Of a DNA stretch of 64,000 nt, positions 21,934 to 33,240 are shown one piece after another. The position numbers and the translations under genes were made by a program. Below the pieces are notes generated by a model. That model was given only the letters and a program-made list of their open reading frames with translations, was not told the DNA's origin and made no database searches. The stretch's first letter is position 1; every line of letters starts with the position of its first letter. Origin of the DNA: Paralithodes platypus (lineage: Eukaryota; Arthropoda; Malacostraca; Decapoda; Lithodidae); assembly GCA_032716605.1 (NCBI GenBank), contig CM064517.1:20865276-20929275 (forward strand), written 5' to 3'.

Positions 21934-22545
21934 TTAACCTGACAAGCGCGAAATAGACCTAGGGGCTAGGGTAGTTATTTGTGCATTTCTAGCCTTGGAT
22001 TCTGACAGAATTCGTTATATTTACAATATAGAGCATTATTTGTTTTCGGTATGCTTTTATTTTACATATATGATGTATATATGAACCTTCAAGAGTGCTA
22101 AAATAAGTTGGAAAAGCATTTGGGTGGTGAAAAACGAAGATATTGGCCACCCGGTCATAATCTCAGGCGAGAGAGAGCCACAGGCAACCCTCCCCTCTCC
22201 CTGTCTGTGAGTCAACTGAGGCAAGCGGGGCGGTGTGTGCCGGTGTCTGGGTGTTATATAACGATCTTTTATGCAACCCACTTGTGCTACATTATCGCGG
22301 GAGAGAAAAATAACCGATAAATTATGAAAATAAGAGAAAAAATAGGTGATAATTGAGGAGGGGGGGGGGGTGAGAAACACATGGATGAGTACTAGAGGGG
22401 AATTATCTCACCTACAGACAAATTCCTTTGTTTTGATAGGCCCTTAAATTTTTTGGAAGGCTTTTTTTATGGTCTTGCTTCCGTGAGGCCTATCACTTTC
22501 CATATAGGAAGCCTTCCGTTAGGTCTATCGCGCTTGCCGGGTTAA
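21934..22545 (+). mobile_element. piggyBac-type MITE family C, copy 1
   Basis: TTAA at 21934-21937 and 22542-22545. Left end TTAACCTGACAAGCGCG; the right end read backwards is TTAACCCGGCAAGCGCG, a 17-bp near-perfect TIR. The element has no transposase. An inverted second copy lies at 26574-27220. Confidence 0.88.
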
Positions 22546-23926
22546 GGTTACCACTAGAAATTGTATAAATTTGTTGCATCTCTCTCGCTATTCTATTGCT
22601 ACTACAATAATCAGTGTTCCTTGGAGCTTTCCCAGTGTATAGGCCTACCACCTCCTCTACGTAGGGTACGTAGTACACGCCTTGCAACACAATCACCTGG
22701 CAAAGATTAATCCTTAACTCTAATTGTGTACTAGCAAGGTGCTGAAGGCTGAGGCAACAATCGTCGGGAGCTGAGATAGAGTGAAATCTATTCGAGTTAT
22801 GAACCTGACAGAATGTTAAATGAATTAGGTTAGAAGTTATACAAAGGGACTAGATTACGTGCAAATATGTGTTTGTGTTTGATGCTATGGGTCTTATATA
22901 AGCACGCCCCCTGTGTCGGGCTAGGGAGACCAATAACCCGGGAAGGTGCATATATAAGGATCCCCTGATAGGTTTGTATAATGGGTCCCGGCAAGTGGGC
23001 TAATTAACGTAAATTTAAGTAGGGAGAAGAAAGACCTCTCGCAAGACGTAATGTTAATGAGAACCCCTGAAGATAACTTCTACCACAACCCTGAGTCAAC
23101 TCTATACCCATAAACTGTACAAAAGCACTTAAAGGAGAGCTGTAGTGAAGAGGAGGGCCCGTAGATCGAGGGAGGATCCAGTAGTCCGGAGGGTGGCTGG
23201 GCATGATGACTCCGGAAGTTGGTCCAGGGGGGGGGGTGGCGGCTGGGCGTGATGACTCCAGCTACTCTTCCAGGGTGAGTCACAAGATGATTCCTTAGAC
23301 CTTGGCGCCTACCACGGGACAACCGGGTTCCTCTTGCACTCCCACAGTGCAGTGATCCCCAAAGGATATCCTGGAGTTCTGCTACAAGGTTTGGGGGGTT
23401 AGGGTGACTAGCATAATGATCTACCTAGAGTGGCAAGCAGTCTAGATAGTGACATTATAGGTAGTCTGAGGGGGGTCAAGGTAAGTGTCTTCCTTCCTTG
23501 CTAGTTCGTGGAACTATCAGAACCATGTAGCATAAAGAGAATCCAGAAAGGGGAGCCCAAAGTGGGTTGCCCAAAATTAGTCCTCTTCCTGATGGGCGGA
23601 ACCCGATCTGGTAGATCTCAAGTTACTACACTATCCTCATAATCCCTTGAACAAAACAAGGTAGGAATCCTTTGGTACTTGGTTTGTGCACCGCATCGAA
23701 GGCCAGAAAGGGGGAGCCCAAAGTGGGTTGCCCAAGCTAGTCCTCTTCCTGATGGGGGGAACCCGACCTGGTAGATCTTCGATCACAGCACACAACTGAC
23801 AAGTTGAACACCAGCTATCTCTGGCTGTTCTTACCCTGAACTAAATAATACCAAATGGCAAGCTAAGTTACTGATGTCCAGGCTGGGTGAGTTACCGTGA
23901 GTATAAGGCAATCTTCTTGCCCCTAC
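22546..23926. repeat. Unassigned region with an internal direct duplication
   Basis: GGGAGCCCAAAGTGGGTTGC followed by CTAGTCCTCTTCCTGATGGG and CCCGACCTGGTAGATCT occurs at 23550-23620 and again at 23710-23780. A TATATAAGGATC sequence at 22950 resembles a TATA box. It could be a regulatory or LTR-like segment, but no paired LTR was found. Confidence 0.45.
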
Positions 23927-24344
23927 TTAACCCTAGTCTAGCGGGTCCTCTGTGGCCGTTTTGGGCCTTTTCAGGCCATTCTGACTGCTATATCAACCAT
24001 CAGTATGAAAGAAACTGTATTGCGCCAAAAACTAGGGGGAAATCGCTACACAATGACGCCACATACAGCTACGTAGCACTCGTGGAGCACTGACAGTGTT
24101 ACCTCGAAGATGGAAGTTTAGCTGATTTTGCTACCTTGCTCACTTTTAGCGAACTATTGGTTACACTGTCATCCTCCCGCGCGGTGGGGGAACTGGAGTT
24201 AGTGTGGGCCGGGAGGCCACAGATGTCGGACGTATGGATCATTACTATCCCTCCCATTTTCACTCGATTTCCACCCTTTTTTCACCCGTTTTTTGCCAGT
24301 TTTTTCAACTCGACTTATGTGGTGAGCCGCTTTTTAAGGGTTAA
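23927..24344 (+). mobile_element. piggyBac-type MITE family B, copy 1
   Basis: TTAA at 23927-23930 and 24341-24344. Left end TTAACCCTAGTCTAGCGGG; right end GAGCCGCTTTTTAAGGGTTAA, forming an imperfect TIR. Nearly identical to 52484-52901. Confidence 0.88.
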
Positions 24345-24491
24345 GGCGCCCGGCTTGAGAGGATCAAAGGCGCTGGGGTGGTGTTGATGCCCCCGGGCAG
24401 ATTCTGTTATAAGATGGGGGGATCACTTCCTGGTGGGGGAGGAAGTGGATGAGAAATGGCATGTGCAGGATGATTCATATAAGAAAAGGTT

Positions 24492-25022
24492 TTAGAACTG
24501 CTGCATGGGTTGAACTGCTGGTTTATGCACCATCCTTGCCCGGGAAAAGGACATGACTTGGATGGCTGCAAGATCCTGAGGGGTTTTGATGGGTGATATA
24601 AATGGCAGACTAGGGAATAGAGAGTGAAAGTCTGGAGCAGTTTGGCAGTCCTTGATGGGAGAGATGAAAGGTAAGTTGGAAAATAAAGGAGTACCACCTG
24701 TAGCTGGTTGATCAGGCTGGGGAAGTCTAGGATGGTTAGCTGGGTGTTTAGCGTAGTTACCCCTCTGACTTTTCTCTCTGGTGGTAGGGGCCATAGAAGC
24801 TGGCTGGGCAGGGTATACTGGTGTAGTCCACTCAGGTCTTATGTGTCCCACCTGTCTCGTTGATATGCGGGCGATGCGGGCAGGAGCAGGGTGGCTGGCA
24901 GGAGTAGGGTTGGCTGCAGGTTTAGTGGCAGCTAGAGATGCGGTCTTATCATCCTGAGACCGCATCTCAATATATGATGATAATGATGACAGTAAGTCAT
25001 AGGTGGTGAGGGAGCAACCCAT
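24492..25022 (-). CDS. Hypothetical proline/alanine-rich ORF, 176 codons
   Basis: The product is not recognised. It begins MGCSLTTYDLLSSLSSYIEM, is rich in Pro, Ala, Ser and Thr, and contains a tandem repeat around LPFISPIK (two copies about 27 residues apart near the C-terminus). No membrane segment or catalytic motif is visible. The frame stays open with codon-like composition despite low complexity, and it lies between MITE B and a GGGGGCATTGCCCCC palindrome. It may be a Gag/ORF1 remnant of a retroelement or a chance frame. No RT is nearby in the same orientation. Confidence 0.3.
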   Translation of the reverse strand: MGCSLTTYDLLSSLSSYIEMRSQDDKTASLAATKPAANPTPASHPAPARIARISTRQVGHIRPEWTTPVYPAQPASMAPTTREKSQRGNYAKHPANHPRLPQPDQPATGGTPLFSNLPFISPIKDCQTAPDFHSLFPSLPFISPIKTPQDLAAIQVMSFSRARMVHKPAVQPMQQF

Positions 25023-25489
25023 TATTTAGCAGTGGGATACAAGAAAAGGTAGGGGGGCATTGCCCCCCATAACTTATTGTTATCATCATACAGTATCAAC
25101 AAGGGGCAAATAACAGCTGGCCGCGAGATAATTAAAAAAAAAAAGGCAGACAAATTAGACGCGAACATAGGCTAGGCCTAGCTGCGAATGTACGACGCGT
25201 GTAAACAAACTACTAAGTGACAGTACCGTACGCCTGCTAATGCAACCCTTGCCAAAAAATATAATAGGATACAATTATTTGGTTCTATATAGGCTACACC
25301 TAGACCTGGGCTATTCTTAACCCCTGTCAAATGGGGATATTTGGGTTAAAATTGAAGACAACCCGGATACGAGCCCCATCGATAATTATCAATGTTCTAG
25401 AAGTTTCATGGACGATACTATGTTGGTGTACATGTAATTACCGTCGCAAATTCACTATAAGTGAAATACGAGAAACTGTTGGATTGTTC

Positions 25490-25617
25490 ACCGATAAACA
25501 GGGAACATGAGCTGGGTTTAGACCGTCCCGTACCCATAAACAGGGAACGTGAGCTGGGTTTAGACCGTCGCTCACCCATAAACAGGGAACGTGAGCTGGG
25601 TTTAGACCGTCGGTCAG
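25490..25617 (+). repeat. Three tandem copies of a 42-45-bp unit
   Basis: CCCATAAACAGGGAACGTGA and GCTGGGTTTAGACCGTC repeat three times, followed by a short TTAGG run at 25628-25655. Confidence 0.85.
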
Positions 25618-25692
25618 TTTTCGGTTTGGTTAGGTTAAGTTAGGTTAGGTTAGGCTAATGTTGAAAATACTAAAATGCGATGGTCTTCGGTA

Positions 25693-26336
25693 TTAACCCG
25701 GGAACTACTGGGAGACTCTTAAGAGTTCCCCCGGCGGACTGCGGGAAGACTCTTAAGAGTAAGGAAGAACAAAAAATCCATTTAAAACACCCCCAAAAAA
25801 ATGTTTTTTTTTGTTTTAATTTTTTTATTTATTTATTTTATTTTTGTTTGCCCCTGGGCCATGCCAAATATCACTCCTCCACCTCCCCTCCTTCCCCACT
25901 TTCCTCCCCTCCTTCAGTTATCACCTATTTTCCCTGTTATTCCCTTATTCTGTGGTTTATTTTCGTGCTAACATTAGCGAGTTGGTAGCAGGGCGTTGTC
26001 ATCACTGATACCAAGCGTGGGAAAGAGCGAGAGAGAGATTATTGCGGAACAGTGTCTCTCCAGACAAGGGGAGGGGTAGAGGGCAGGGAGGTTGCCTCAG
26101 CCATACATTATGTAACTCCCGACCTGTATCGCCGATTTTGACCATCCAAACACTGTTTCCACTTGTTTTATTGTTGTAACAGGTTAATACCTTTATAATC
26201 AACCTATAATAGGCGCATATGGATAAGTATTAATGCTATTTATGGTAAAATAACGATGTTAGTGATGGGAACAGCTCAAATACGTCAGCACAGGAGTGTG
26301 GTGTCTCATACCCCCCATGCGCACTTCTTAGGTTAA
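25693..26336 (+). mobile_element. piggyBac-type MITE family A, copy 4
   Basis: TTAA at 25693-25696 and 26333-26336; left end CCCGGGAACTACTGGGAGAC, right end CATGCGCACTTCTTAGG. The interior is the standard family A sequence without insertion. Confidence 0.9.
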
Positions 26337-26573
26337 ACAACACTATATCAAAGAAAAATATACAAAAACTAAAATTAACTAGTAAAAAGGCTGTCCGGGG
26401 TCTCTTCAATTTTTACCGATATTTGTAACTTCTACCTGGCAAGCGGTCATATTTACCCTAAATGAGCTTCATTCCATGCTCTTTTTCATGCATAAACAAG
26501 AGCCAGAACGTAATACAATTATGTATCTGTGAAGGGGCGATAATAGAGCTTTCCAATGACGCCTGAATCACCC

Positions 26574-27220
26574 TTAACCCGGCAAGCGCGATAGGCCTCA
26601 CGGAAGGCTTCCTATAGGGAACGCGATAGGCCTCACGGAAGCAGGACCATAAAAAAAGCCTTCCATAAAAAAAAAGGGCCTATCAAAACAAAGGAATTTG
26701 TCTCTAGGTGAGATAATTCCCCTCCAGTACTCATCCATGTAAATCTCACCCACCCCCCTCCCCTCCTTCCCCACCTTATTCCCCCCTCCCTCCCCTCCTC
26801 AATTATCACCTATTTTTCCTCTTATTATCATCATTTATCGGTTATTTTTCTCTCCCGCGATAATGTAGCACAAGTGGGTTGCATAAAAGATTGTTATGCA
26901 ACACCCAGACACCGGCACACACCGCCCCGCTCGTCTCAGTTGACTCCCAGACAGCGAGAGGGGAGGGCTGCCTGTCTCTCTCTCTCGCCTGAGATTATGA
27001 CCGGGTGGCCAATATCTTCGTTTTTCACCACCCAAATGCTTTTCCCACTTATTTTAGCACTCTTGAAGGTTCATATATACATCATATATGTAAAATAAAA
27101 GCATACCGAAACAAATAATGGTTTATATTGTAAATATAACGAATTCTGTCAGAATCCAAGGCTAGAAATGCACAAATAACTACCCTAGCACCTACGTCTA
27201 TATCGCGCTTGTCAGGTTAA
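26574..27220 (-). mobile_element. piggyBac-type MITE family C, copy 2 (inverted)
   Basis: TTAA at 26574-26577 and 27217-27220; ends TTAACCCGGCAAGCGCG and GCGCTTGTCAGGTTAA. Inverted relative to 21934-22545 with a partial internal duplication of CGCGATAGGCCTCACGGAAG. Confidence 0.88.
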
Positions 27221-27354
27221 TTGTATTCCACAACCAGTAACAAAACAATTTACCCAACACTGGTCATGGGATACAATAATAGGTTGAGGGGGGCTTTGCC
27301 CACCTCACCCCTAGGAACTTTGAAGGACAGACCATAGACAGGGTAAAGAAGATA

Positions 27355-28010
27355 ATATATAATTTTTGGAGGATAAGATAAAATCATACTGAACATAAAG
27401 TAAAAACAAAACAAAACAAAAAAGCAAAAGGGAGGTGCCCTTGTAAAGGCCTAGCTTCCCGCCCAACAACTGAACTGTGAATCATACGCCTGACAACGAA
27501 ATTCATTAGTGTTTTATGACGCCAGGAGAAGATTGAGAAGTTAATGTGAACATCAAAAGGTGGCATAAAAAACGCCTATGGTTCACTCTAATGACGTTAC
27601 CCTATTGGAAGGCTGTTGCAAACAATACCCAGATACCATGCAGTGTAGTCAATTTATTTCTCACATAATCCATACTTGTGTTATTCTACTTGAATATAAT
27701 AATCATAAACTTTCTACTGTGTTGTTCTTATGCCTCTACTTATTTGTATCTGTGTTTATGTATGACTTCAGTCTCTTACCTGATATAGGATCCACCTTTC
27801 ACTCAGTAAGCCAAGCAAAAAGTCTGGTATAACAATATAGGCTACACTTCATATACAAGATTTGGAGGAAAAGATAAAAGAAGCGAAAAGAAACACAGTG
27901 AGAAAGTTAAAACGAGTACAACACAGAAAATAATTGTATAATTACAAAACTAGGAAAGCTCCGTTGTAAAGGCTTTGTCTTTCCGACTACCAACTGAAGC
28001 CTCAGCCCGC
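27355..28010 (+). repeat. Diverged direct duplication upstream of the candidate exon
   Basis: 27355-27470 (TTTGGAGGATAAGATAAAA to CTTGTAAAGGCCTAGCTTCC) resembles 27858-28000 (TTTGGAGGAAAAGATAAAA to GTTGTAAAGGCTTTGTCTTTCC). It may be duplicated promoter-proximal sequence. Confidence 0.5.
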
Positions 28011-28126
28011 AGCCGAGTGCCCGAGTCAGCCACTCCCGGCCCCGTCAAGAAGAAGATACTGGAAGTAACCACGCTGCTAAATTGGTTGTTATTTACGGTG
28101 ATTAACTGATTACTATACCGTCCACA

Positions 28127-28164
28127 ATGGCTCAGACTGGAGCAACACCACCAGAACTACAGAG
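28127..28164 (+). CDS. Candidate first coding exon of a host gene
   Basis: An ATG in good context (CCACAATGG) opens MAQTGATPPELQR, running into AGAG followed by GTGAGG, a good splice donor. The 130 bp upstream are GC-richer than the surroundings and look like 5' UTR. No second exon was identified in the window, and the 12-codon peptide is too short to assign to a family. The gene, if real, would be on the plus strand, with later exons outside this window or hidden in repeat-rich DNA. Confidence 0.35.
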
Positions 28165-28769
28165 GTGAGGTTGTGAGTGATCTGTGGGTGGTTGGAGAAG
28201 GGTAGGCCTAAATGAGCAAGAGTTGTATAGGCTATAAGCATAATAGGCCTACCATGGGATGCCTAGCTGTACGATCGTAAGCCATAATGGCGATTCGCCC
28301 ATTTGAATCGGTATCGAACCCAATCGAGACAATATGAAGCCGTGGGTACTTATTACCGAAACTACCACTGATAATATTCAAGGACACTAGTGCGACGTTA
28401 TGAGAAACAATTTAAGTATAACTAAATAAGTTGGTCACCAATTATTTTGCAATATTTGAAAACAAATATGGATTTTATATGCTCTAAACATAATATGAAA
28501 ATGTGTTTTAAGCCTCGGCAAAACCTAATAACAATAGGCTATATGGTACTAAAATGGAATTTTGTCGTAACATGGTTGTCAATATACCGTCCTATAGACG
28601 GCACCGATTCGTACACGTCATTTTTACCTGTCTCCCGAGGTCTGTCCACCAGCTTTTTAGTCCACTCCACCTGCCCATCTCTGTCGATAGGTTGGGTTGT
28701 TTGGTTAGGTTAATATACTAGGTCTCAGAAACAAGATTCGTAGTTGCGGTAGTATTTACGGTATCTGGA

Positions 28770-28911
28770 CACTTCGAGCGAATTCATATTTGAGCGGAGG
28801 CGCATTTAGGTTAAGTTAGGTTAGGTTAGGTTAAGTTAAGTTAAGTTAAGTTAAGTTAAGTTAAGTTAAGTTAGATTGCGCATCTGCTCGATCAGGAATT
28901 CGCTCGAAGTG
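28770..28911. repeat. TTAGG/TTAAG array flanked by a perfect 16-bp inverted repeat
   Basis: CACTTCGAGCGAATTC at 28770-28785 is matched by its exact reverse complement at 28896-28911. Between them is a run of TTAGG and TTAAG pentamers (28808-28873). Confidence 0.85.
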
Positions 28912-29099
28912 ACTCGCATTCGTATTTACAGATACGGCCGAATACCTGTAGGCTACGAAATGGCAGCCGGCCCAACCGCCATGTTGTATCCCACGTAGGC
29001 CTACTAGGTACTACGGACACATTGTAGGCGTTAGGTGTGGATTAGGCTTGTATCCAATGTACTAGGTCTATGTACTGGATATTTATGATTTAAATAAGT

Positions 29100-30360
29100 G
29101 GTACGTTTTCGATAAATCTGGTCATATGGCTTTGCAATTAGGGAAATCATGAGCCGATTTCCGACTTTTTCCTTTTCGATTCTCAAAATACGATCCAAGT
29201 TTTGCCAAAACTTGGCTCGGGTTTTCCAAAACTCGGGTTTTATGGCTTTGCAATTTCCGGAAACCTGAGCCAAATTTCTAAATGAAGTTACTGTCATTTT
29301 GTTGTCTACAAACTCGCAAAATCCGAGCCAGCTTTGGCTAAAACTTGGCTCGGGTTTTCGAAATATTGGGTTTTAGGCCTTAGAAATACCTTAAAACTCG
29401 AACCAAGTTTTGCTAAAATACGTTTTAATACGTTTTACGCATTTAACCCCTCATTTTCCCTGTACTTCATAGCCCTCCCCACTATCGGGCGGCGTGTCTT
29501 AAGATCGTTGTACAATGGGGAAAACGGTTTCACCGAGGGTTGTAATTATTTGCAAACACTATATATTGATGTAAACTAACAGGGAAAAATAAAACAATCC
29601 ATGGAAAAATTGGTGACCATCTTATTTAGTTTTTCCACAATTTATTAGGGAAAATAGGCACCAATAGATTCGCCATATTTTTCTCCATATAGCCTAGGCC
29701 TAGTCCGCATGGAGGATTTTCGGGTTAATATACAGGAGACGCAACAATGTGTTTTTCAGGTATTTTTTTTGGTATTTTGATTTTGTTTTTGGTGTTTTAG
29801 TCGTATCTAGTGATGAAATTGAATGGGAATTAAGCATTTACCCATTATCCATCAATCTAAAGACACGCCCCCCGATAGTGGGGAGGGCTATGAAGATCAG
29901 GGAAATTGAGGGGTAAAAAGTGTATAGAACACTATAGAACATGATAATACACATTTGTAACCCAAATTTGGCTCGGGTTTGTTCAATTTCCAGACCCATA
30001 AAACCCGATTTTTTGAAAACCCGAGCCAAGTTTTGACGAAACTTGGCTCGGATTTAACAAATGTAAAAATGAAAAAAACACAGTAACCTTGGTAAAATAT
30101 TGGCTCGGGTTTTGTCAATTTCCAGACCCATAAAACCCGAGCCAAGTTTTGACGAAACTTGGCTCGGATTTAACTAATTTAAAAATGAAAATAACACAGT
30201 AACCTTATTAACATGTTGGCTCGGGTTTTGTAAATTTCCATACCCATATAACCCGACATTTAGAAAACACGAGCCAAGTTTTGACGAAACTTGGCTCGGA
30301 TTTTACTAATGTTCATGTTAAAATTACACAGTAACCCTAATAAAATCTTTGTTTGGGTTT
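29100..30360. repeat. Foldback region built from a CCGAGCCAAGTTT hairpin
   Basis: CCGAGCCAAGTTT, a 4-5-base spacer and AAACTTGGCTCGG recur at about 29205, 29323, 29400, 30018, 30136 and 30269, with further half units. On a larger scale, 29450-29510 (CCCTCATTTTCCCTG, CCTCCCCACTATCGGGCGG) is repeated in inverse at 29866-29920 (CCCCGATAGTGGGGAGG, CAGGGAAATTGAGGGG). Confidence 0.8.
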
Positions 30361-30362
30361 TC

Positions 30363-30758
30363 ATAAGGTTAACATTAGCCTAACCTAACGAAGTAAGAAT
30401 GGGGTTAACATTAGCCTAACCTAACAACCTTACCTAACCTAACCTAGTAAGAATGGGGTTAATATTAGCCTAACCTAACAACCTTACCTAACGTAACCTA
30501 GTAAGAATGGGGTTAACATTAGCCTAACCTAACAACCTTACCTAACGTAACCTAGTAAGAATGGGGTTAACATTAGCCTAACCTAACAACCTTACCTAAC
30601 CTAACCTAGTAAGAATGGGGTTAACATTAGCCTAACCTAACAACCTTACCTAACCTAACCTAGTAAGAATGGGGTTAACATTAGCCTAACCTAACAACCT
30701 TACCTAACCTAACCTAGTAAGAATGGGGTTAACATTAGCCTAACCTAACCTAGTATTA
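30363..30758 (-). repeat. 54-bp tandem repeat, seven units
   Basis: AAGAATGGGGTTAACATTAG starts units at 30394, 30449, 30503, 30557, 30611, 30665 and 30719. Each unit includes AACCT pentamers (CCTAACCTAACAACC). Confidence 0.95.
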
Positions 30759-31780
30759 TTGGTGGGGGCTGCTGCCCCCACACCCCCGCTGGTTGGGTAC
30801 TGGCTGAAAAACTTATTGTTTTACAGTAGGCTAGGCCTATGTATTTTATTTTATTTTTGTTCTCCCTTATAATACATTTCAGCCCTTAATGACATATTTA
30901 GCAATGATGTATAGCCTAGCCTATGCTCTACCGGACCTATTAGGCCTAAAAAGATCGATGGGCTAACTGTCGGTCCAAAACATCAGTATAACCAACTAGC
31001 CCTTGCATGCCAGTTTAATCCTATGCGAAAAAATCTGTTACTTTGTTACTTTGCGATGACCCATTAAGATTCCCGAGCTAGCTGTGGTCCGGCTCCTTTA
31101 TGTTGTCCCAACCAACCAACTAACCTTAATGAACAGAGGAGGTACTGGGCTGCCTGGCTGGAGGCTCGATCACCACTTATCTAAGTATCTTGGTCAACAG
31201 CTGGTGGATTTTTGTTTCGAATTTTTCCATGTAAAACAAGTGTATGTGCATTTCAAAACCAGCTGTCCTCGTCAGCTGTATTTGGAACACTGGTTATTGC
31301 ACTTTGGACAGTTTACACTTATTGGAAGGCGAAAAGGTCTTAAGCAGCCTCAGTGTTTTTAAAGACGGTGGAAAAAGCTTTGATCGGCTCACACCCTCTA
31401 CACAAGCTGGCCAGAGTCAAACTGACAGCTTATATCCTGGGCCACCTGTTTTCCAAATCATGGCATCACCTGATTGGTCGATAGACATCACGTGTCAGTG
31501 AACTCGAGTACTCTTGGCATGAATTAGGTAGGGTGATTACTTTGGCTACGACGCCACCAGTATAGTTCATTGCATTCGCCACCAGATGTCTCAGTTGTTG
31601 ACTGACAGTCACGCAAAAGAAGTCCCAGATGAAGACGAAAAAGAAGAAGTGTAAAACCCTTAAAACGTAAATATCCATATAATATGTATTATGTTAGTTT
31701 CCCGGGAATGACACCTACATCAACAATTTGGAGAAAAATGGCTTAATCACATGCTATTGAGCTTAATTTTTTACCAATAT
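30759..31780. other. No recognised gene
   Basis: Begins with a GGGGGCTGCTGCCCCC palindrome at 30764-30779. The rest has no coding signature or clear repeat. Confidence 0.45.
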
Positions 31781-32187
31781 TGTAGCGCCTCCTGTATATT
31801 GACCGATTTTCGTTATCAACAAATTGAAAAATACTCACTTCACAGACAAATACACCAAAAATCTAAGTCGAAGCGGGGGTGTGGGGGCGGCAGCACCCAC
31901 CTATAATACTAGGTTAGGTTAGGTAAGGTTAGGTTAATGTTCTTTCAAAGGGGTATAGGGTAGTAAACACCAGGATAGCCTATACCCAGCCAGAGGTAAG
32001 AAGAAGAAGAGTCCTGCAGTAGTCTCCTTGAATGCTACCCTACCACTAATTATGGTAAATCTGACTTTTGTAAATGTTTACCTATGGTCCCGTAAAAATA
32101 TCCTCAAGTAGCCTAACCTAAAAATCAGGGTGTCAATCCACAAAATGTGAATTGTGTTATCATTATGGTTTATTATTTTGTTATCAT

Positions 32188-32312
32188 TATAGCGCGACGG
32201 AGCGGCGAGCTCTAGGGGGGTCCGGGGGCATGCCCCCCCCGGAAAATTTTGAGAATTTAGGTGTCTAAAACAGTATTTCCTGCAATCTAAAAGCAATCAA
32301 GATGGAAAATAT
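32188..32312 (+). repeat. Dispersed repeat with GGGGGCATGCCCCC palindrome, copy 1
   Basis: Starts ATAGCGCGACGGAGCGGCG, includes GGGGGCATGCCCCCC, and ends CTAAAAGCAATCAAGATGG. Similar copies are at 32835-32975 and 38035-38160, the latter two preceded by (TA)n. Confidence 0.8.
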
Positions 32313-32733
32313 GGGTCAATATACAGGAGGCGCTACAATATAGGTAGCAAATTTATATTGGTAGTTTTGGGTTCCTATCATCATATGCTTCATTTCTATA
32401 TACTTTTTTATCCCCGGGAAAAAAATAAGAAATCTTGTGTTTTTTTATTTTTATTTATTTTTTTTTTTATTAGGCCTAACCTTACCCAAAAACCTAACCT
32501 AACCTAAACTAAATGTATTTGGGGGCTATTAGGTTAGGTTAGGTTAGGTTTTTTGGTTAGGTTAATGACCAAAACAAAAAATCCCAAGAAAATAAATGAA
32601 AAATCCCAAGATTTTTTTTTTTTTTTTTCCCGGGGATAAAAAGTATATAGAAATGAAGCATATATAGGAACCCAAAACTACCATTAGAATTTTGCTACCT
32701 ATATTGTAGCGCCTCCTGTATATTGACCAAAAT
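32313..32733. repeat. About 420-bp palindrome
   Basis: GTCAATATACAGGAGGCGCT at the left end is the reverse complement of AGCGCCTCCTGTATATTGAC at the right end. TAGTTTTGGGTTCCTATCAT, ATACTTTTTTATCCCCGGG and AACCTAACCTAACC blocks in the left arm all recur inverted in the right. The centre is near 32523. Confidence 0.85.
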
Positions 32734-32834
32734 ATGGAGACCCAAAATTGTGTCAGTTTAGGCTAGGCCTACTTTTTTTTTTTTTTTTTTTTTTTAATTA
32801 GGCCATAGGCTACTGTATATATATATATATATAT

Positions 32835-32975
32835 ATATAGCGCAATGGAGCAGCGAGTGCCTAAGGCGCGAGCTTTAAAGAGGTCAGGGGGCATGCCCCC
32901 CAGGAATTTTTTTGAGAATTGAGGTGTCTAAAACAGCATTTCCTGCAATCTAAAAGCAATCAAGATGGAAAATAG
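32835..32975 (+). repeat. Dispersed GGGGGCATGCCCCC repeat, copy 2
   Basis: Preceded by (TA)n at 32816-32838; shares AGCGCAATGGAGC, AGGTCAGGGGGCATGCCCCC and TTTCCTGCAATCTAAAAGC with copies 1 and 3. Confidence 0.8.
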
Positions 32976-33111
32976 GTTATGGAGACCAAAATTGTGACAA
33001 TTTAGGCCTATTTTTTTTTTTTTGAATTAGGCTTGGCCTAGGCAGCACTAGGCTAAGCCTATTCCAAAACTTAAGAGTATGCTTAGGCTAGGACCTAGGT
33101 TAGCCTAAGCT

Positions 33112-33240
33112 GACCGTTTTGGTGGGGTCAGTACTCGAGGTATTAGTGAGATGGGTCTATAATTGGGGTTGGGTGTGACAGGGATCTGCCTTGTATGGGC
33201 CGATCGGCTTTTTGCAGACTCCCATTTTCTTATGTTCTTA
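33112..33240 (+). repeat. CR1-like LINE 3' UTR fragment
   Basis: GACCGTTTTGGTGGGGTCAG to GCCGATCGGCTTTTTGCAGA and TTCTTATGTTCTTA nearly match 56848-56970, which follows a CR1-like LINE. It is a 5'-truncated LINE tail. Confidence 0.65.

Noticed and set aside
30363..30758. CRISPR-like array
   Set aside because: The 54-bp units are contiguous and nearly identical with no unique spacers, in a eukaryotic genome without cas genes.
28805..32570. True chromosome-end telomere
   Set aside because: TTAGG runs are short, impure, in both orientations and surrounded by other repeats; they are interstitial.
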